Positions 6,499 through 15,461 of a stretch of 16,553 nucleotides of DNA are shown here, piece by piece. Origin of the DNA: Acidobacteriota bacterium (GTDB lineage: Bacteria > Acidobacteriota > Vicinamibacteria > Vicinamibacterales > CAVVIG01); NCBI GenBank assembly GCA_003222555.1, contig QHWL01000075.1:1-16553 (forward strand), read 5' to 3'. A program made the translations under genes and the position numbers. Every line of letters begins with the position of its first letter. Positions within the stretch are counted from its first letter, which is position 1. The notes below the pieces were generated by a model that did no database searches, was not told the origin of the DNA, and saw only the letters and a list, made by a program, of their open reading frames with translations.

Positions 6499-6664
6499 CG
6501 AGCGGGCGGTAGGGCGCGGGGTCCCGCGCAAAACCATAGACTGAACGGACAGTCGCCGCTAACCAGCGCCGCGAGCGACGAGCGAGTGGCGGTAGGTGCG
6601 CGGGGGTGGGGCCCCGCGCACAAAGTAAAAAAAGTCGGGCCCCGCCGCAAAGTAATAAAAAAGA
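6499..6664. repeat. Family D GC hairpins with A-runs in the gap before ahcY
   Basis: Two related units. The first has GCGCGGG-GT-CCCGCGC (6514-6529). The second has TGCGCGGGG (6597-6605) pairing with CCCCGCGCA (6612-6620), followed by AAAGTAAAAAAAG, a second GGGCCCCGCC and AAAGTAATAAAAAAG. The A-runs lie on the plus strand after the hairpins, so this is not a rho-independent terminator for plus-strand transcription. A related element precedes hisH. The gap 6450-6673 shows no riboswitch that I recognise. Confidence 0.65.
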
Positions 6665-6673
6665 GAGACATCA

Positions 6674-8173
<1,500 letters not shown>

Positions 8174-8194
8174 CGCACCGTCCGGGCTGATCAC

Positions 8195-8290
8195 GACGTT
8201 TGAACCGAGAGCTCGCAGAGCACGCTGAGAAATCCTTGGCGATTTCTTCTCTGCGGCTCGCGGTCTCTGCGTTGAACGTGATTTGTTCGT
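8195..8290. repeat. Family C long inverted repeat, copy 3 (inverted orientation)
   Basis: Reads ACGTTTGAACCGAGAGCTCG to GTTGAACGTGATTTGTTC. Its reverse complement matches the copy at 4495-4610 almost base for base. It lies between ahcY and the oxidoreductase gene, both on the plus strand. Confidence 0.85.
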
Positions 8291-8343
8291 GTTTATGGGG
8301 CTGGCGGGGCGACTCTGGCCTATACTTCCGGGTTCAGGGTTCC

Positions 8344-9327
8344 ATGCGCCAAGTCTTCATTACCCGTCACGGCGCGCCCGAGGTCCTCGAAGTCCGCGAG
8401 GCGACCGACCCGGAGCCTGGCGAGGGACACGTCAGGATTCGGGTTTGCGCGGCGGGCGTCAACTTCGCCGACATCCTTGCCCGTCTCGGCCTCTATCCAG
8501 ACGCTCCCAAGCCGCCGGTCGTCATCGGCTACGAGGTTGCCGGCTATATCGACGCGGTCGGCCCAGGCGTCGCCCACCGCCACGAGGGCAGTCGCGTCAT
8601 GGCACTGACGCGGTTCGGCGGGTATGCCGACCGCGTGGTTGTCCCGGCCGCGTTCACGTTTCCTGTCCCCGCGCGGCTGACCGAAGCCGAAGCAGCGGCC
8701 GTGCCGGTGAACTACCTGACCGCGGTTCTCGCGCTGTACCGCTTGGCGAACATCTCGGCCGGCGAAACGGTCTTGATTCACGGCGCGGCCGGCGGGGTCG
8801 GCGTCGCCGCGACGCAGTTGGCCCGACTCCGGCGTGCGATCATCATCGGCACCGCATCGGCGAACAAACACGAGGCGCTCCGGACGTTCGGCGTCGATCA
8901 CGCGATCGACTATCGAGACGCGGATGTGGCGGCCGAGGTGCGGCGGTTCACCAACGATCGCGGCGTCGACGTTGTGCTGGATCCGCTGGGCGGGAAGAGC
9001 TTCCAGACGAGCTACGACCTGCTCGCTCCGGCGTCCGGGGAACGGCGGAACTGGTGGCGCGTGGGCCGCGTCGTCATGCAGCTGCCGTCGTTCAAACCGC
9101 TCTCCCTGATGAATCGCAATCGAGGGGTACTCGGCCTGAATCTCGGCCATCTGTGGGACCAACGGCGACGGCTCTCCGCCGCGATGGACATGCTCCTTCA
9201 GGAGTTCGACTCCGAGAGGCTTCGGCCGGTCGTCGCCAGGACGTTTCCCCTCGAGCGCGCCGCCGATGCGCACCGCTTCATGCAGGAACGCGCGAACATC
9301 GGTAAGGTGGTCCTGACGATGTCGTAG
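8344..9327 (+). CDS. Zinc-free medium-chain dehydrogenase/reductase (quinone oxidoreductase-like, VAT1-type)
   Basis: A 327-residue NAD(P)H-dependent oxidoreductase. Residues ~1-120 are the GroES-like catalytic domain (VRIRVCAAGVNFADILARLG, VVIGYEVAGYIDAVGPGV). Residues ~140-270 are the Rossmann fold with LIHGAAGGVGVAATQLAR (144-161), DHAIDY and VDVVLDPLGG. The structural zinc cysteines and the catalytic zinc ligands of alcohol dehydrogenases are absent, as in zeta-crystallin/QOR enzymes. A segment with FKPLSLMNRNRGVLGLNLGHLWD resembles VAT1-like members. The substrate is probably a quinone or an activated alkene, but the sequence does not settle it. The ATG at 8344 matches the family N-terminus and has AGGG nearby; upstream in-frame sequence is repeat. 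There is no clear functional link with its neighbours. Confidence 0.9.
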   Translation: MRQVFITRHGAPEVLEVREATDPEPGEGHVRIRVCAAGVNFADILARLGLYPDAPKPPVVIGYEVAGYIDAVGPGVAHRHEGSRVMALTRFGGYADRVVVPAAFTFPVPARLTEAEAAAVPVNYLTAVLALYRLANISAGETVLIHGAAGGVGVAATQLARLRRAIIIGTASANKHEALRTFGVDHAIDYRDADVAAEVRRFTNDRGVDVVLDPLGGKSFQTSYDLLAPASGERRNWWRVGRVVMQLPSFKPLSLMNRNRGVLGLNLGHLWDQRRRLSAAMDMLLQEFDSERLRPVVARTFPLERAADAHRFMQERANIGKVVLTMS

Positions 9328-9332
9328 CCTGA

Positions 9333-9424
9333 ATGCAACCACGAAATCAGGAAGACACGAAGGGCGCGACGTCACACGAACGCCAAAGGTACTCCTCAGT
9401 GATCTTCGCGCCTTCGTGATCAAG
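9333..9424. repeat. Family B palindromic repeat, degenerate copy
   Basis: The left arm has TGCAACCACGAAATCAGG and ACACGAAGGGCGCGA; the right arm has TCTTCGCGCCTTCGTGATCA. The inverted repeat is imperfect. It lies between the oxidoreductase and MFS genes, just after the first stop codon. Confidence 0.7.
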
Positions 9425-9487
9425 AGGCCTTCAATCAATCGCCGTGAGTTAGACGACACGCCAGCCGAATTCGCATCGATCGTTCGG

Positions 9488-9497
9488 GAGTATACTC
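9488..9497 (+). promoter_or_regulatory. Candidate -10 box inside a short palindrome before the MFS gene
   Basis: GAGTATACTC is a perfect 10-bp palindrome containing TATACT (9491-9496), close to a sigma-70 -10 box. No good -35 box was seen 16-18 bp upstream. Transcription would start about 25 bases before the ATG at 9529. Confidence 0.35.
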
Positions 9498-9528
9498 ACG
9501 CGGTCCATTTGACGGCCGACTCCTCTTC

Positions 9529-10824
9529 ATGCAGACCACGACGACAACGCACACGCTCCTGACGCGCAACCAGGTCCGCGGGTTCTGGGCGGCCTGGGCC
9601 GGATGGGCGCTCGACGGGATGGACTCGTTCATCTACGCGTTGGTGCTCGTGCCGGCGCTCACCGAACTGCTTCCGCGATCGGGGATTGCGCTCAATCCGG
9701 GCAACGTCGGCTACTACGGTGGCGTACTGTTCGCCCTGTTTCTGGTCGGCTGGGGTTTGTCGATGATCTGGGGACCGGTCGCCGATCGATTCGGCCGCGT
9801 CCGCACGTTGATGCTGACGATTCTCTGCTACTCCGTTTTCACGTTTCTCGGGGCGCTGGCCACCAGTGTCTGGCAGCTGGCGATCTTCAGGCTGCTCGCC
9901 GGCGTCGGCATCGGCGGCGAGTGGTCGATGGGCGGCACGTTCGTCGCCGAGGAATGGCCCGAAGATCGCCGCAAGATGGGCGCCGGCTATCTGCACACCG
10001 GCTACTACTTCGGTTTCTTCCTTGCCGCCATCGCCAATTACTTCGTCGGCGCGCGCTACGGCTGGCGCATGATGTTCGCTGTCGGCGGCATTCCGGTGCT
10101 GCTCGTCGGTTTCATTCAATACGGCGTCCACGAATCGTCCCGCTGGAAGACGCGCGTCGTCGAGGCCCACCGGCGGCCGACGCTGGGCGAAGCGTTCATG
10201 ACGCTGTTTTCGCCGACCTACGCGCGACGCACGTTGTTGAACTCGGCGTTTCTGCTCGTGTCGATCGTCGGCCTGTGGGCAGGAACGGTATACGAGCCCA
10301 CCTCGGTCATTCAGCTCGCCCTCCGCGAGGGGTTTGCCGCTCCTGACGCGGCTCGGCTCGCCTCGTACGCGACGATGCTGCTGTCGACGGGGACAATCCT
10401 GGGATGCGTCATCCTGCCGGTCCTCGCCGAACGCCTCGGCCGCCGGCTGACGCTCGGGCTGTATTTCATCGTGATGTTTTTCTCCATCGCCGTCGGCTTC
10501 GGTTGGGTCTTCTACTTCACGACGCATGCGCTCGCGTGGTTTCTCGTGTGTCTGTTCTTCCTAGGCATCGGCGGCGCGAACTTCGCGATGTACACGTTAT
10601 GGCTGCCCGAGCAGTACTCGACGGAGTGCCGTGCCAGCGCTTTCGCGTTCGCGACCTCGGTCGGCCGTTTCGTTGGCGCGGGCATCACGTTTCTGGTCGG
10701 CGCCGGCGTGACCTACTACCAGACCATCGGCACGCCGGTGGCGTTCACCTCGATCGCGTTTCTTGTCGGGTTGCTGTTGCTGCCGTTCGGTGTCGAGACC
10801 AAGGGACGGCCGCTGCCCGATTGA
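9529..10824 (+). CDS. MFS transporter, organic/aromatic acid:H+ symporter type
   Basis: A 431-residue integral membrane protein with about 12 predicted hydrophobic segments in two halves. Family signs: WALDGMDSFIY in TM1 with an acidic pair typical of the acid:H+ symporters, the loop 2-3 motif GPVADRFGR (82-90), RLLAGVGIGGEWSMGG in TM4 (121-136), and its second-half echo LAERLGRR (299-306). The short helical loop around residues 200-225 (HESSRWKTR, EAFMTLFSP) is the central cytoplasmic loop. The overall pattern resembles NanT/ShiA/AAHS-type carriers of sialate, shikimate or aromatic acids; substrate cannot be assigned. The ATG at 9529 starts the best hydrophilic N-terminus; no Shine-Dalgarno is visible. 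It stops 213 bp before hisI and is probably transcribed separately from the his operon. Confidence 0.9.
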   Translation: MQTTTTTHTLLTRNQVRGFWAAWAGWALDGMDSFIYALVLVPALTELLPRSGIALNPGNVGYYGGVLFALFLVGWGLSMIWGPVADRFGRVRTLMLTILCYSVFTFLGALATSVWQLAIFRLLAGVGIGGEWSMGGTFVAEEWPEDRRKMGAGYLHTGYYFGFFLAAIANYFVGARYGWRMMFAVGGIPVLLVGFIQYGVHESSRWKTRVVEAHRRPTLGEAFMTLFSPTYARRTLLNSAFLLVSIVGLWAGTVYEPTSVIQLALREGFAAPDAARLASYATMLLSTGTILGCVILPVLAERLGRRLTLGLYFIVMFFSIAVGFGWVFYFTTHALAWFLVCLFFLGIGGANFAMYTLWLPEQYSTECRASAFAFATSVGRFVGAGITFLVGAGVTYYQTIGTPVAFTSIAFLVGLLLLPFGVETKGRPLPD

Positions 10825-10841
10825 CGCAATTTTCACAAAAG

Positions 10842-10871
10842 GGCGTGTGAAACCACGGGCTTTGACACGCC
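10842..10871. promoter_or_regulatory. Inverted repeat overlapping the his promoter -35 box
   Basis: GGCGTGTGAAA (10842-10852), an 8-nt loop, then TTTGACACGCC (10861-10871). Arms match at 10 of 11 positions. It starts 17 bases after the MFS stop codon and its right arm contains the TTGACA of the his promoter. Without a T-run after it, an operator reading is preferred over a terminator. Confidence 0.4.
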
Positions 10872-10891
10872 GAATGCCGATCGGCTACGCT
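10862..10891 (+). promoter_or_regulatory. Candidate promoter of the histidine operon
   Basis: Consensus TTGACA (10862-10867), 18 bp, TACGCT (10886-10891). The predicted start, about seven bases on, falls at 10898-10900, immediately before the ATG of the leader peptide at 10901, so the leader would be translated from a nearly leaderless message. Confidence 0.6.
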
Positions 10892-10900
10892 CCTCTGTCA

Positions 10901-10975
10901 ATGTTTCCGGCCCAGCATCACGTGCATCATCATTGCAGCCGCGGCCGCGGGCCGGCGGAGTCGTGCGTGATCTAG
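10901..10975 (+). CDS. hisL: Histidine operon leader peptide
   Basis: A 24-residue open frame beginning [12 protein letters not shown], with five His codons (10916-10921 and 10925-10933), stopping at TAG 10973-10975. It lies between a promoter-like sequence and the terminator hairpin in front of hisI. In known his attenuators, ribosomes stall on such codons when charged tRNA-His is scarce and so prevent the terminator from forming. After the His codons a self-complementary CCGCGGCCGCGG follows, then CGGCGG (10953-10958), which can pair with CCGCCG (11010-11015) of the terminator's left arm, a plausible antiterminator. An upstream in-frame ATG at 10874 lies within the promoter and is unlikely to be transcribed. 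Confidence 0.85.
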   Translation: MFPAQHHVHHHCSRGRGPAESCVI

Positions 10976-11007
10976 GGTCGACACCAACAGCCCTGAGCGA
11001 CATGCAG

Positions 11008-11032
11008 CCCCGCCGATCGGCGGGGTTTTTTT
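11008..11032 (+). terminator. Rho-independent attenuator terminator before hisI
   Basis: CCCCGCCGATCGGCGGGG (11008-11025) is a perfect 18-base palindrome followed by seven T residues, 32 bases after the leader stop codon and 5 bases before the hisI ATG. Its position between leader peptide and first structural gene makes it an attenuator. It should terminate when histidine is plentiful. Confidence 0.9.
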
Positions 11033-11037
11033 GTTTT

Positions 11038-11319
11038 ATGGACTATTCAAAACTGAATGGACTCATTCCGGCTGTGATTCACGGGTTCATGAACGAGCAG
11101 GCGCTGGCCGAAACGCGGCGCACCGGCTACGCGACCTTCTTCAGCCGCACGCGCGGCGCGCTCTGGATGAAGGGCGAAACGTCTGGCAACCGCCTCGAGG
11201 TGGCCGAGATCCTCGTCGACTGCGACGACGACACGGTGCTCCTGAAGGTCAAACGCCTGGGCGACGGAAACGTCTGCCATACGGGTCAACGCAGCTGTTT
11301 CTATCGCGCGCTGCCCTGA
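11038..11319 (+). CDS. hisI: Phosphoribosyl-AMP cyclohydrolase with an internal ~10-residue deletion
   Basis: Opens the adenine ring of phosphoribosyl-AMP, the third step of histidine synthesis. The protein has 93 residues. Conserved: [32 protein letters not shown] (34-51), the metal-binding DCDDD (61-65), C80 in CHTG and C87 in SCF. Compared with E. coli HisI, the strand-turn-strand between the GLxP motif and YMN (VQHAVSGEVLML) is missing: here GLIPAV is followed after two residues by GFMN. About ten residues are gone in frame, so the enzyme may be impaired or rebuilt; it is shorter than usual members (~110-130). No HisE domain is fused. The ATG at 11038 has no Shine-Dalgarno and follows the attenuator T-run directly. 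First structural gene of the operon. Confidence 0.92.
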   Translation: MDYSKLNGLIPAVIHGFMNEQALAETRRTGYATFFSRTRGALWMKGETSGNRLEVAEILVDCDDDTVLLKVKRLGDGNVCHTGQRSCFYRALP

Positions 11320-11435
11320 CACAAAGGACACAAAGGACACTATGGACACGAAGGTAAAGCCTTGGATTGTTTCTCGTTGGTGTCCTTCGCGTCCTTGGCA
11401 TTCTTCGTGTCCTTTGTGTCCTTCGTGTCCTTTTT
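11320..11435. repeat. Family A palindromic repeat between hisI and hisG
   Basis: The left part repeats GGACAC/AAGGACAC units right after the hisI stop; the right part repeats TGTCCTT units up to CGTGTCCTTTTT, giving an imperfect inverted repeat of about 115 bp. It is the fuller relative of the element inside metH (315-373). It ends five bases before the hisG ATG and leaves no room for a normal Shine-Dalgarno. Confidence 0.85.
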
Positions 11436-11439
11436 ACCT

Positions 11440-12327
11440 ATGAAACTCAAGCTCGGGATACCGAAGGGCTCCCTACAAGACGCGACGATTCACCTTTTCG
11501 GGCGCGCGGGGTTCAACATCTACGTCAACTCACGCTCGTATTTCCCGACGATCGACGATGACGAGATCGACTGTATGCTGATTCGCGCGCAAGAGATGGC
11601 GCGGTACGTGTCGGACGGCGTCCTCGACGCAGGGCTCACCGGGCAGGACTGGATCGCCGAGCACGAGCTCGGGGAAGGAACGACGGGCGTGCTGACGAGC
11701 GTCGCCGATCTCATCTACGCGAAGCAAAGCTTCGGCAAGGTGCGCTGGGTTCTCGCCGCCCCCGAGGAGTCGCCGATCGCCTCGGCGGCCGATCTCGACG
11801 GCGCCACGATTGCCACCGAGCTGGTGCGCGTCACGCGCGCATACTTCGCGCGGCAGCATGTCAAGGTGAACGTCGAGTTCTCGTGGGGCGCTACCGAGGT
11901 CAAACCCCCGGTGCTCGCCGACGCGATCGTCGAAGCGACGGAGACCGGATCGACGCTGCGGGCGAACCGTCTGCGGATCCTCGATACGGTGATGGAGTCG
12001 AATACGCAGCTCATCGCCAACCAGAGCGCGCTCGCCGACATCTGGAAGCGCACCAAGATCGAGAACATCGCGCTACTGCTCAAGGCGGCGATCGAGGCGC
12101 AGGGACGCGTCGGTTTGATGCTGAACGTGCGCTGCGCCGACCTGGCCGATGTGCTCGCGCTCCTCCCAGCGCTGCAGCGGCCGACTATTTCGGCGCTGAG
12201 CGACAGCGAGTGGGTCGCGGTCAACACCATTATCGAGGAGCGCACGGTGCGCGATTTGATTCCGAGGCTCAAAGCCGCACACGCACAGGGAATTGTGGAG
12301 TACCCGCTGAACAAGATTGTGATCTAG
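11440..12327 (+). CDS. hisG: ATP phosphoribosyltransferase, long form
   Basis: Commits ATP and PRPP to histidine synthesis, the first and usually feedback-inhibited step. The 295 residues match the long HisG form, which carries its own C-terminal regulatory domain and needs no HisZ. Seen: [19 protein letters not shown] at the N-terminus, [10 protein letters not shown] (63-72), [12 protein letters not shown], and the PRPP-binding region [20 protein letters not shown] (150-169) followed by GSTLRANRL. Residues ~220-295 ([14 protein letters not shown], then [10 protein letters not shown]) form the HisG C-terminal ACT-like domain. The ATG at 11440 is set by homology, because the upstream in-frame sequence is a family A repeat. 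Initiation must be Shine-Dalgarno independent or use the repeat. Confidence 0.97.
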   Translation: MKLKLGIPKGSLQDATIHLFGRAGFNIYVNSRSYFPTIDDDEIDCMLIRAQEMARYVSDGVLDAGLTGQDWIAEHELGEGTTGVLTSVADLIYAKQSFGKVRWVLAAPEESPIASAADLDGATIATELVRVTRAYFARQHVKVNVEFSWGATEVKPPVLADAIVEATETGSTLRANRLRILDTVMESNTQLIANQSALADIWKRTKIENIALLLKAAIEAQGRVGLMLNVRCADLADVLALLPALQRPTISALSDSEWVAVNTIIEERTVRDLIPRLKAAHAQGIVEYPLNKIVI

Positions 12328-12339
12328 GCGGAATCGGCG

Positions 12340-12397
12340 GGATGGGCGGGACGGGAAGGAAAGGCTGGAAGGGCGGGACAGGCTGGAAAGGCAGGAC
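12340..12397. repeat. Family E G-rich tandem repeat between hisG and hisD
   Basis: Two 18-bp units, 12362-12379 and 12380-12397, agree at 16 of 18 positions (AGGCTGGAAGGGCGGGAC and AGGCTGGAAAGGCAGGAC); looser GGCGGGA units precede them. The second unit ends at the hisD GTG and contains AAAGG, which can serve as its ribosome binding site. Confidence 0.75.
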
Positions 12398-13642
12398 GTG
12401 GCCACCCTCAGAATCGTCGACGCGACCGATCGTGCCGCGCTGGAGCGCCTCTTCGCGCGCCCCGTGGGCTCCGACCGCTCGTTCGATCGCCGCGTCCGCG
12501 GGATCGTCGATCGCGTGCGCAAGTCTGGCGATCGGGCGCTGGCCGGCTTCGCGCGCCGGTTCGATCGGGTCGAGCCGCCGTTCGAGGTCACGCCGGCCGA
12601 GATGCACGCACAAGCGTCGCACGTCGCGCCCGACGTGCGGCGGGCCATCGCGGCCGCCTCGCGCCACATCGCCCGCGTGGCGCGGCGACAACTGCCCAAG
12701 AGCTGGCGCACGAGGGTCGCACCCGGTGTCATGGTCGATCAACGCGTCGAGCCGCTCGCGCGCGTGGGGTGCTACGTGCCCGGCGGCCGGTTTCCGCTCC
12801 CTTCGTCGCTGCTGATGACGGCCATTCCGGCCCGCGTCGCCGGCGTCGCCGACATCATCGCTGTCTGCCCGCGGCCGGTGCCGGCGGTGATGGCGGCGGC
12901 GCTCGAAGCCGGCGTCTCGCGGCTGTTCCGGATCGGCGGGGCCCACGCGATTGCGGCTCTTGCGTACGGCACCGCGACCGTACCGCGCGTCGACAAGATT
13001 GTCGGACCGGGCAACCGCTTCGTCGCAGCCGCCAAGGCCTACGTGGTCGGGGACTGCGCGATCGATTTCTATGCTGGACCGACCGAGATCGTGATCGTCG
13101 CCGGCGCGGGGCGGCCGGCGTGGATCGCGGCGGATCTCGTCGCGCAGGCCGAGCACGATCCCGACGCGCGCTCGATCTTCATCACGTGGAACCGCGGGCT
13201 CGCCGATCGCGTCGCGACCGCCGTGGCGAGGCAGGCCGCCGGCCGCGACGTCGTCGAACGATCGCTCGTCTCGCACGGCGCCGCCATCGTGACGCGCACG
13301 GCCGACGAAGCGATCGCTCTCGCGAACCGCATCGCCCCCGAGCATCTCGTCGTCGATCGCGAATCGCTGGCGCGCCAAAGGCTCACCGCCGGGGCGGTGT
13401 TTGTCGGTCGGTTCGCGGCTCAAGCCGCCGGCGATTACGCGACCGGCTCGAACCACGTGCTGCCGACCTGGGGTGCGGCGCGCTTTCGCGGCGGCCTGAG
13501 CGCAGCCGATTTCGTTCGGGTGATGTCGGTTCAGCGCATCACCCGCGCGGGCCTCAACCGCCTGGCGCCGACCATCGTTTCGCTCGCACGTGCCGAAGGA
13601 CTGATGGGGCACGCCGAGTCCATCGAGGTCCGCCTCTCATGA
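12398..13642 (+). CDS. hisD: Histidinol dehydrogenase
   Basis: Zinc enzyme that oxidises histidinol to histidine with two NAD+, the last two steps of the pathway. The 414 residues are complete. Zinc ligands by comparison with E. coli HisD: Q250 and H253 in AQAEHDP, D346 in GDYATGSNH, and H405 in GLMGHAES. The catalytic pair E315-H316 lies in APEHL. Other signatures are RIGGAHAIAALAYGT, KIVGPGNRFVAAAK and IDFYAGPTEIVIVA. The GTG start at 12398 has the purine-rich end of the family E repeat as binding site and gives a normal N-terminus. Its stop overlaps the hisC start (ATGA), which implies translational coupling. Confidence 0.97.
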   Translation: MATLRIVDATDRAALERLFARPVGSDRSFDRRVRGIVDRVRKSGDRALAGFARRFDRVEPPFEVTPAEMHAQASHVAPDVRRAIAAASRHIARVARRQLPKSWRTRVAPGVMVDQRVEPLARVGCYVPGGRFPLPSSLLMTAIPARVAGVADIIAVCPRPVPAVMAAALEAGVSRLFRIGGAHAIAALAYGTATVPRVDKIVGPGNRFVAAAKAYVVGDCAIDFYAGPTEIVIVAGAGRPAWIAADLVAQAEHDPDARSIFITWNRGLADRVATAVARQAAGRDVVERSLVSHGAAIVTRTADEAIALANRIAPEHLVVDRESLARQRLTAGAVFVGRFAAQAAGDYATGSNHVLPTWGAARFRGGLSAADFVRVMSVQRITRAGLNRLAPTIVSLARAEGLMGHAESIEVRLS

Positions 13643-14682
13643 GCCAGTATCTGAAACCGCCAGAGCTGTATGACGGCCTGCGCCTGCACCAAAACGAGAA
13701 TACCGGCGGCTGTTCGCCCCGCGTGCTCGAAGCGCTCGCGAGCCTCCGCGCCGATCAGATCGGCTTCTATCCACCGTACTCAGCCGCCGTTGAGGCATGC
13801 GCCCGGTATCTGGGCGTCACGCCCGAGCATCTCGCGCTGACCAACGGGCTCGACGAAGGCATCATGGCCATCGCGGTCGCGCACCTCCGGCCGCTGCCGG
13901 GCGATCTGGTGCCCGAGGCGATCGTGCCGGAGCCGGCGTTCGAGATCTTCCGCTTCGACACGGCCGTCGCCGGCGGACGGCTCGTGCAGGTGATGCCGAA
14001 GGCGGACTTCGCCTTTCCGCTCGACGAAGTGCTGGCCGCAGTCACGCCGCGGACACGCGTGGTGTACCTCACGAACCCCAACAACCCGACAGGCGTCGCG
14101 ACGCCGTTCGGGGCCATCCGCACGATCGCGCGCCGCGTGCCGAAGGAAACCCTCGTGTTCGTGGACGAAGCGTACGCGGAGTTTGCGGGCGAGACGTTCA
14201 TCCCCGATCTGGCGGCGTTTCCCAATGTCGTCGTCGGCCGGACATTCTCGAAAGCGTTCGGCCTCGCCGGCTTGCGCATCGGTTGTCTGGTCGGCGCGCC
14301 CGAGGCGCTCGAGCCGATTCAGCAGGCCGTGCCCGTCTACAGCGTGAACATCGCCGCGGCCGTCGGCGTTCAAGCTGCGTTGGCCGACACCGCTCATCTT
14401 CAGCGCTACCTGCGGCAGGTCGCCGAGTCGAAGACCCTCGTCTACCGCGCCTGCGATCGACTGGGATTGAAGTACTGGATGAGCGGCGCAAACTTCGTAC
14501 TGGTGCGGGCCGGCGATCGTACCGCCGAGCTCGTGCAGGCCGCCGCCGAGCGAGGCATCTACATCCGCGATCGGTCCACGGAGCCGGGCTGCGCCGGCTG
14601 CATCCGCGTCTCGACCGGCATCGTCGAGCACACGCGCCGCTTCATCGAGGTGATGGAAGAGGTGCTATGCGCCGCGGAGTAG
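13639..14682 (+). CDS. hisC: Histidinol-phosphate aminotransferase
   Basis: PLP enzyme that converts imidazole-acetol phosphate and glutamate into histidinol phosphate. 347 residues, normal for fold-type I HisC. N-terminal [12 protein letters not shown] is the substrate-binding start; [10 protein letters not shown] (143-152), VDEAYAEF (175-182) and the PLP-binding lysine K205 in [14 protein letters not shown] are clear; CIRVSTGI (321-328) holds the arginine for the substrate carboxylate or phosphate. The ATG overlaps the hisD stop by 4 bases and the gene overlaps hisB by 16 bases. GAGG lies about 12 bases upstream. Confidence 0.96.
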   Translation: MSQYLKPPELYDGLRLHQNENTGGCSPRVLEALASLRADQIGFYPPYSAAVEACARYLGVTPEHLALTNGLDEGIMAIAVAHLRPLPGDLVPEAIVPEPAFEIFRFDTAVAGGRLVQVMPKADFAFPLDEVLAAVTPRTRVVYLTNPNNPTGVATPFGAIRTIARRVPKETLVFVDEAYAEFAGETFIPDLAAFPNVVVGRTFSKAFGLAGLRIGCLVGAPEALEPIQQAVPVYSVNIAAAVGVQAALADTAHLQRYLRQVAESKTLVYRACDRLGLKYWMSGANFVLVRAGDRTAELVQAAAERGIYIRDRSTEPGCAGCIRVSTGIVEHTRRFIEVMEEVLCAAE

Positions 14683-15254
14683 TCGACCGGCGGACGTCCG
14701 AGACGTCGATCGCGCTCGTCATCGCCCTCGACGGCAAGGGACGCTACCGCGTGCGCACGGGCATCCGATTCCTCGATCACATGCTCGAGCTGGTCGCGCG
14801 CCACGGCGCGTTCGATCTTCGGGTTGACGCCACCGGCGATCTCGACGTCGATCAGCATCACACGGTCGAAGATCTCGGGATCGCGCTCGGCGAGGGGGTC
14901 TCGAGCGCGCTCGGCCGGCGCCGCGGGATCAATCGCGCGGGCTACTTCGTCATGCCGATGGACGAGACGTTGGCAGTCGCCGCCGTCGACCTCGGTGGAC
15001 GCCCGCATGCCGTGGTCGACTTGAAGGTCCGCGCGGCACGAGTCGGCGACCTTCAGACCGAGCTCGTTCACGATTTCTTTGAAGGCTTCGCCATCGGGGC
15101 GCGCGCAAACGTGCACATGAAGGTGCTGTACGGCCGCTCCAGCCATCATCAGATCGAAGCTGTCTTCAAGGCGTTCGCCCGGGCGCTGCGCGTCGCCTGT
15201 GCGAAAGACCGTCGGCTCGCCCGCATGCTCCCGAGCACGAAGGGATTGCTGTAG
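14667..15254 (+). CDS. hisB: Imidazoleglycerol-phosphate dehydratase
   Basis: Manganese enzyme that dehydrates imidazoleglycerol phosphate to imidazole-acetol phosphate. The 195 residues match the monofunctional form; no histidinol phosphatase domain is fused. Metal-binding signatures: [13 protein letters not shown] (35-47), DQHHTVED (62-69), [14 protein letters not shown] and [14 protein letters not shown] (158-171). The ATG at 14667 lies inside the end of hisC in another frame, with GAGG four bases upstream, so translation is coupled to hisC. Confidence 0.96.
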   Translation: MRRGVVDRRTSETSIALVIALDGKGRYRVRTGIRFLDHMLELVARHGAFDLRVDATGDLDVDQHHTVEDLGIALGEGVSSALGRRRGINRAGYFVMPMDETLAVAAVDLGGRPHAVVDLKVRAARVGDLQTELVHDFFEGFAIGARANVHMKVLYGRSSHHQIEAVFKAFARALRVACAKDRRLARMLPSTKGLL

Positions 15255-15461
15255 AGGGGTCCGGTGAGCATAACAGCGCCTGCGGCCAGCGCGAGGCGCC
15301 GGGGTCCCCAACGCGGCAGCCGCGTTGGGGTGGCCTGCCGGAGGGAAGCGCGGCGAAGCCGCGCCGCCGAGCGCGTGCGAGCGACAGCCTTGAGCCTTTG
15401 CGCTGGGGGTGGGGCCCCGGCGCCGTGAGAAAAGGTGGGGCCCCGCGAGCGGTAAAAAAAG
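15255..15461. repeat. GC hairpins and family D element between hisB and hisH
   Basis: Contains a perfect hairpin CCCCAACGCGG (15306-15316), loop CAG, CCGCGTTGGGG (15320-15330); a second, GCGCGGC-GAA-GCCGCGC (15348-15364); and, from about 15400, GGGGGTGGGGCCCCGGCG, GAGAAAAGGTGGGGCCCCGC and GGTAAAAAAAG ending at the hisH ATG. The last part resembles the element before ahcY. No T-run follows the hairpins, so a rho-independent terminator is not supported; they may stabilise or process the his mRNA. Confidence 0.65.

Noticed and set aside
6597..6632. Rho-independent terminator before ahcY
   Set aside because: The hairpin is followed by A-runs, not T-runs, on the plus strand; on the minus strand the T-run precedes the stem.
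6450..6673. Possible SAH or SAM riboswitch before ahcY
   Set aside because: No recognisable SAH or SAM riboswitch core was found; the gap is explained by GC-hairpin repeats with A-runs.
8200..8343. Longer start for the quinone reductase-like protein
   Set aside because: The added residues come from a family C repeat; the family N-terminus begins at 8344.
8320..9459. Long minus-strand open frame opposite the oxidoreductase
   Set aside because: Antisense shadow of a gene with clear MDR motifs; no family-like sequence.
11320..11435. CRISPR-like array from repeated GGACAC units
   Set aside because: Units are contiguous 7-9-mers arranged as an inverted repeat, without spacers or cas genes.
12269..13612. 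Long minus-strand open frame opposite hisD
   Set aside because: Antisense shadow; low-complexity Arg/Asp/Gly composition and no domain.
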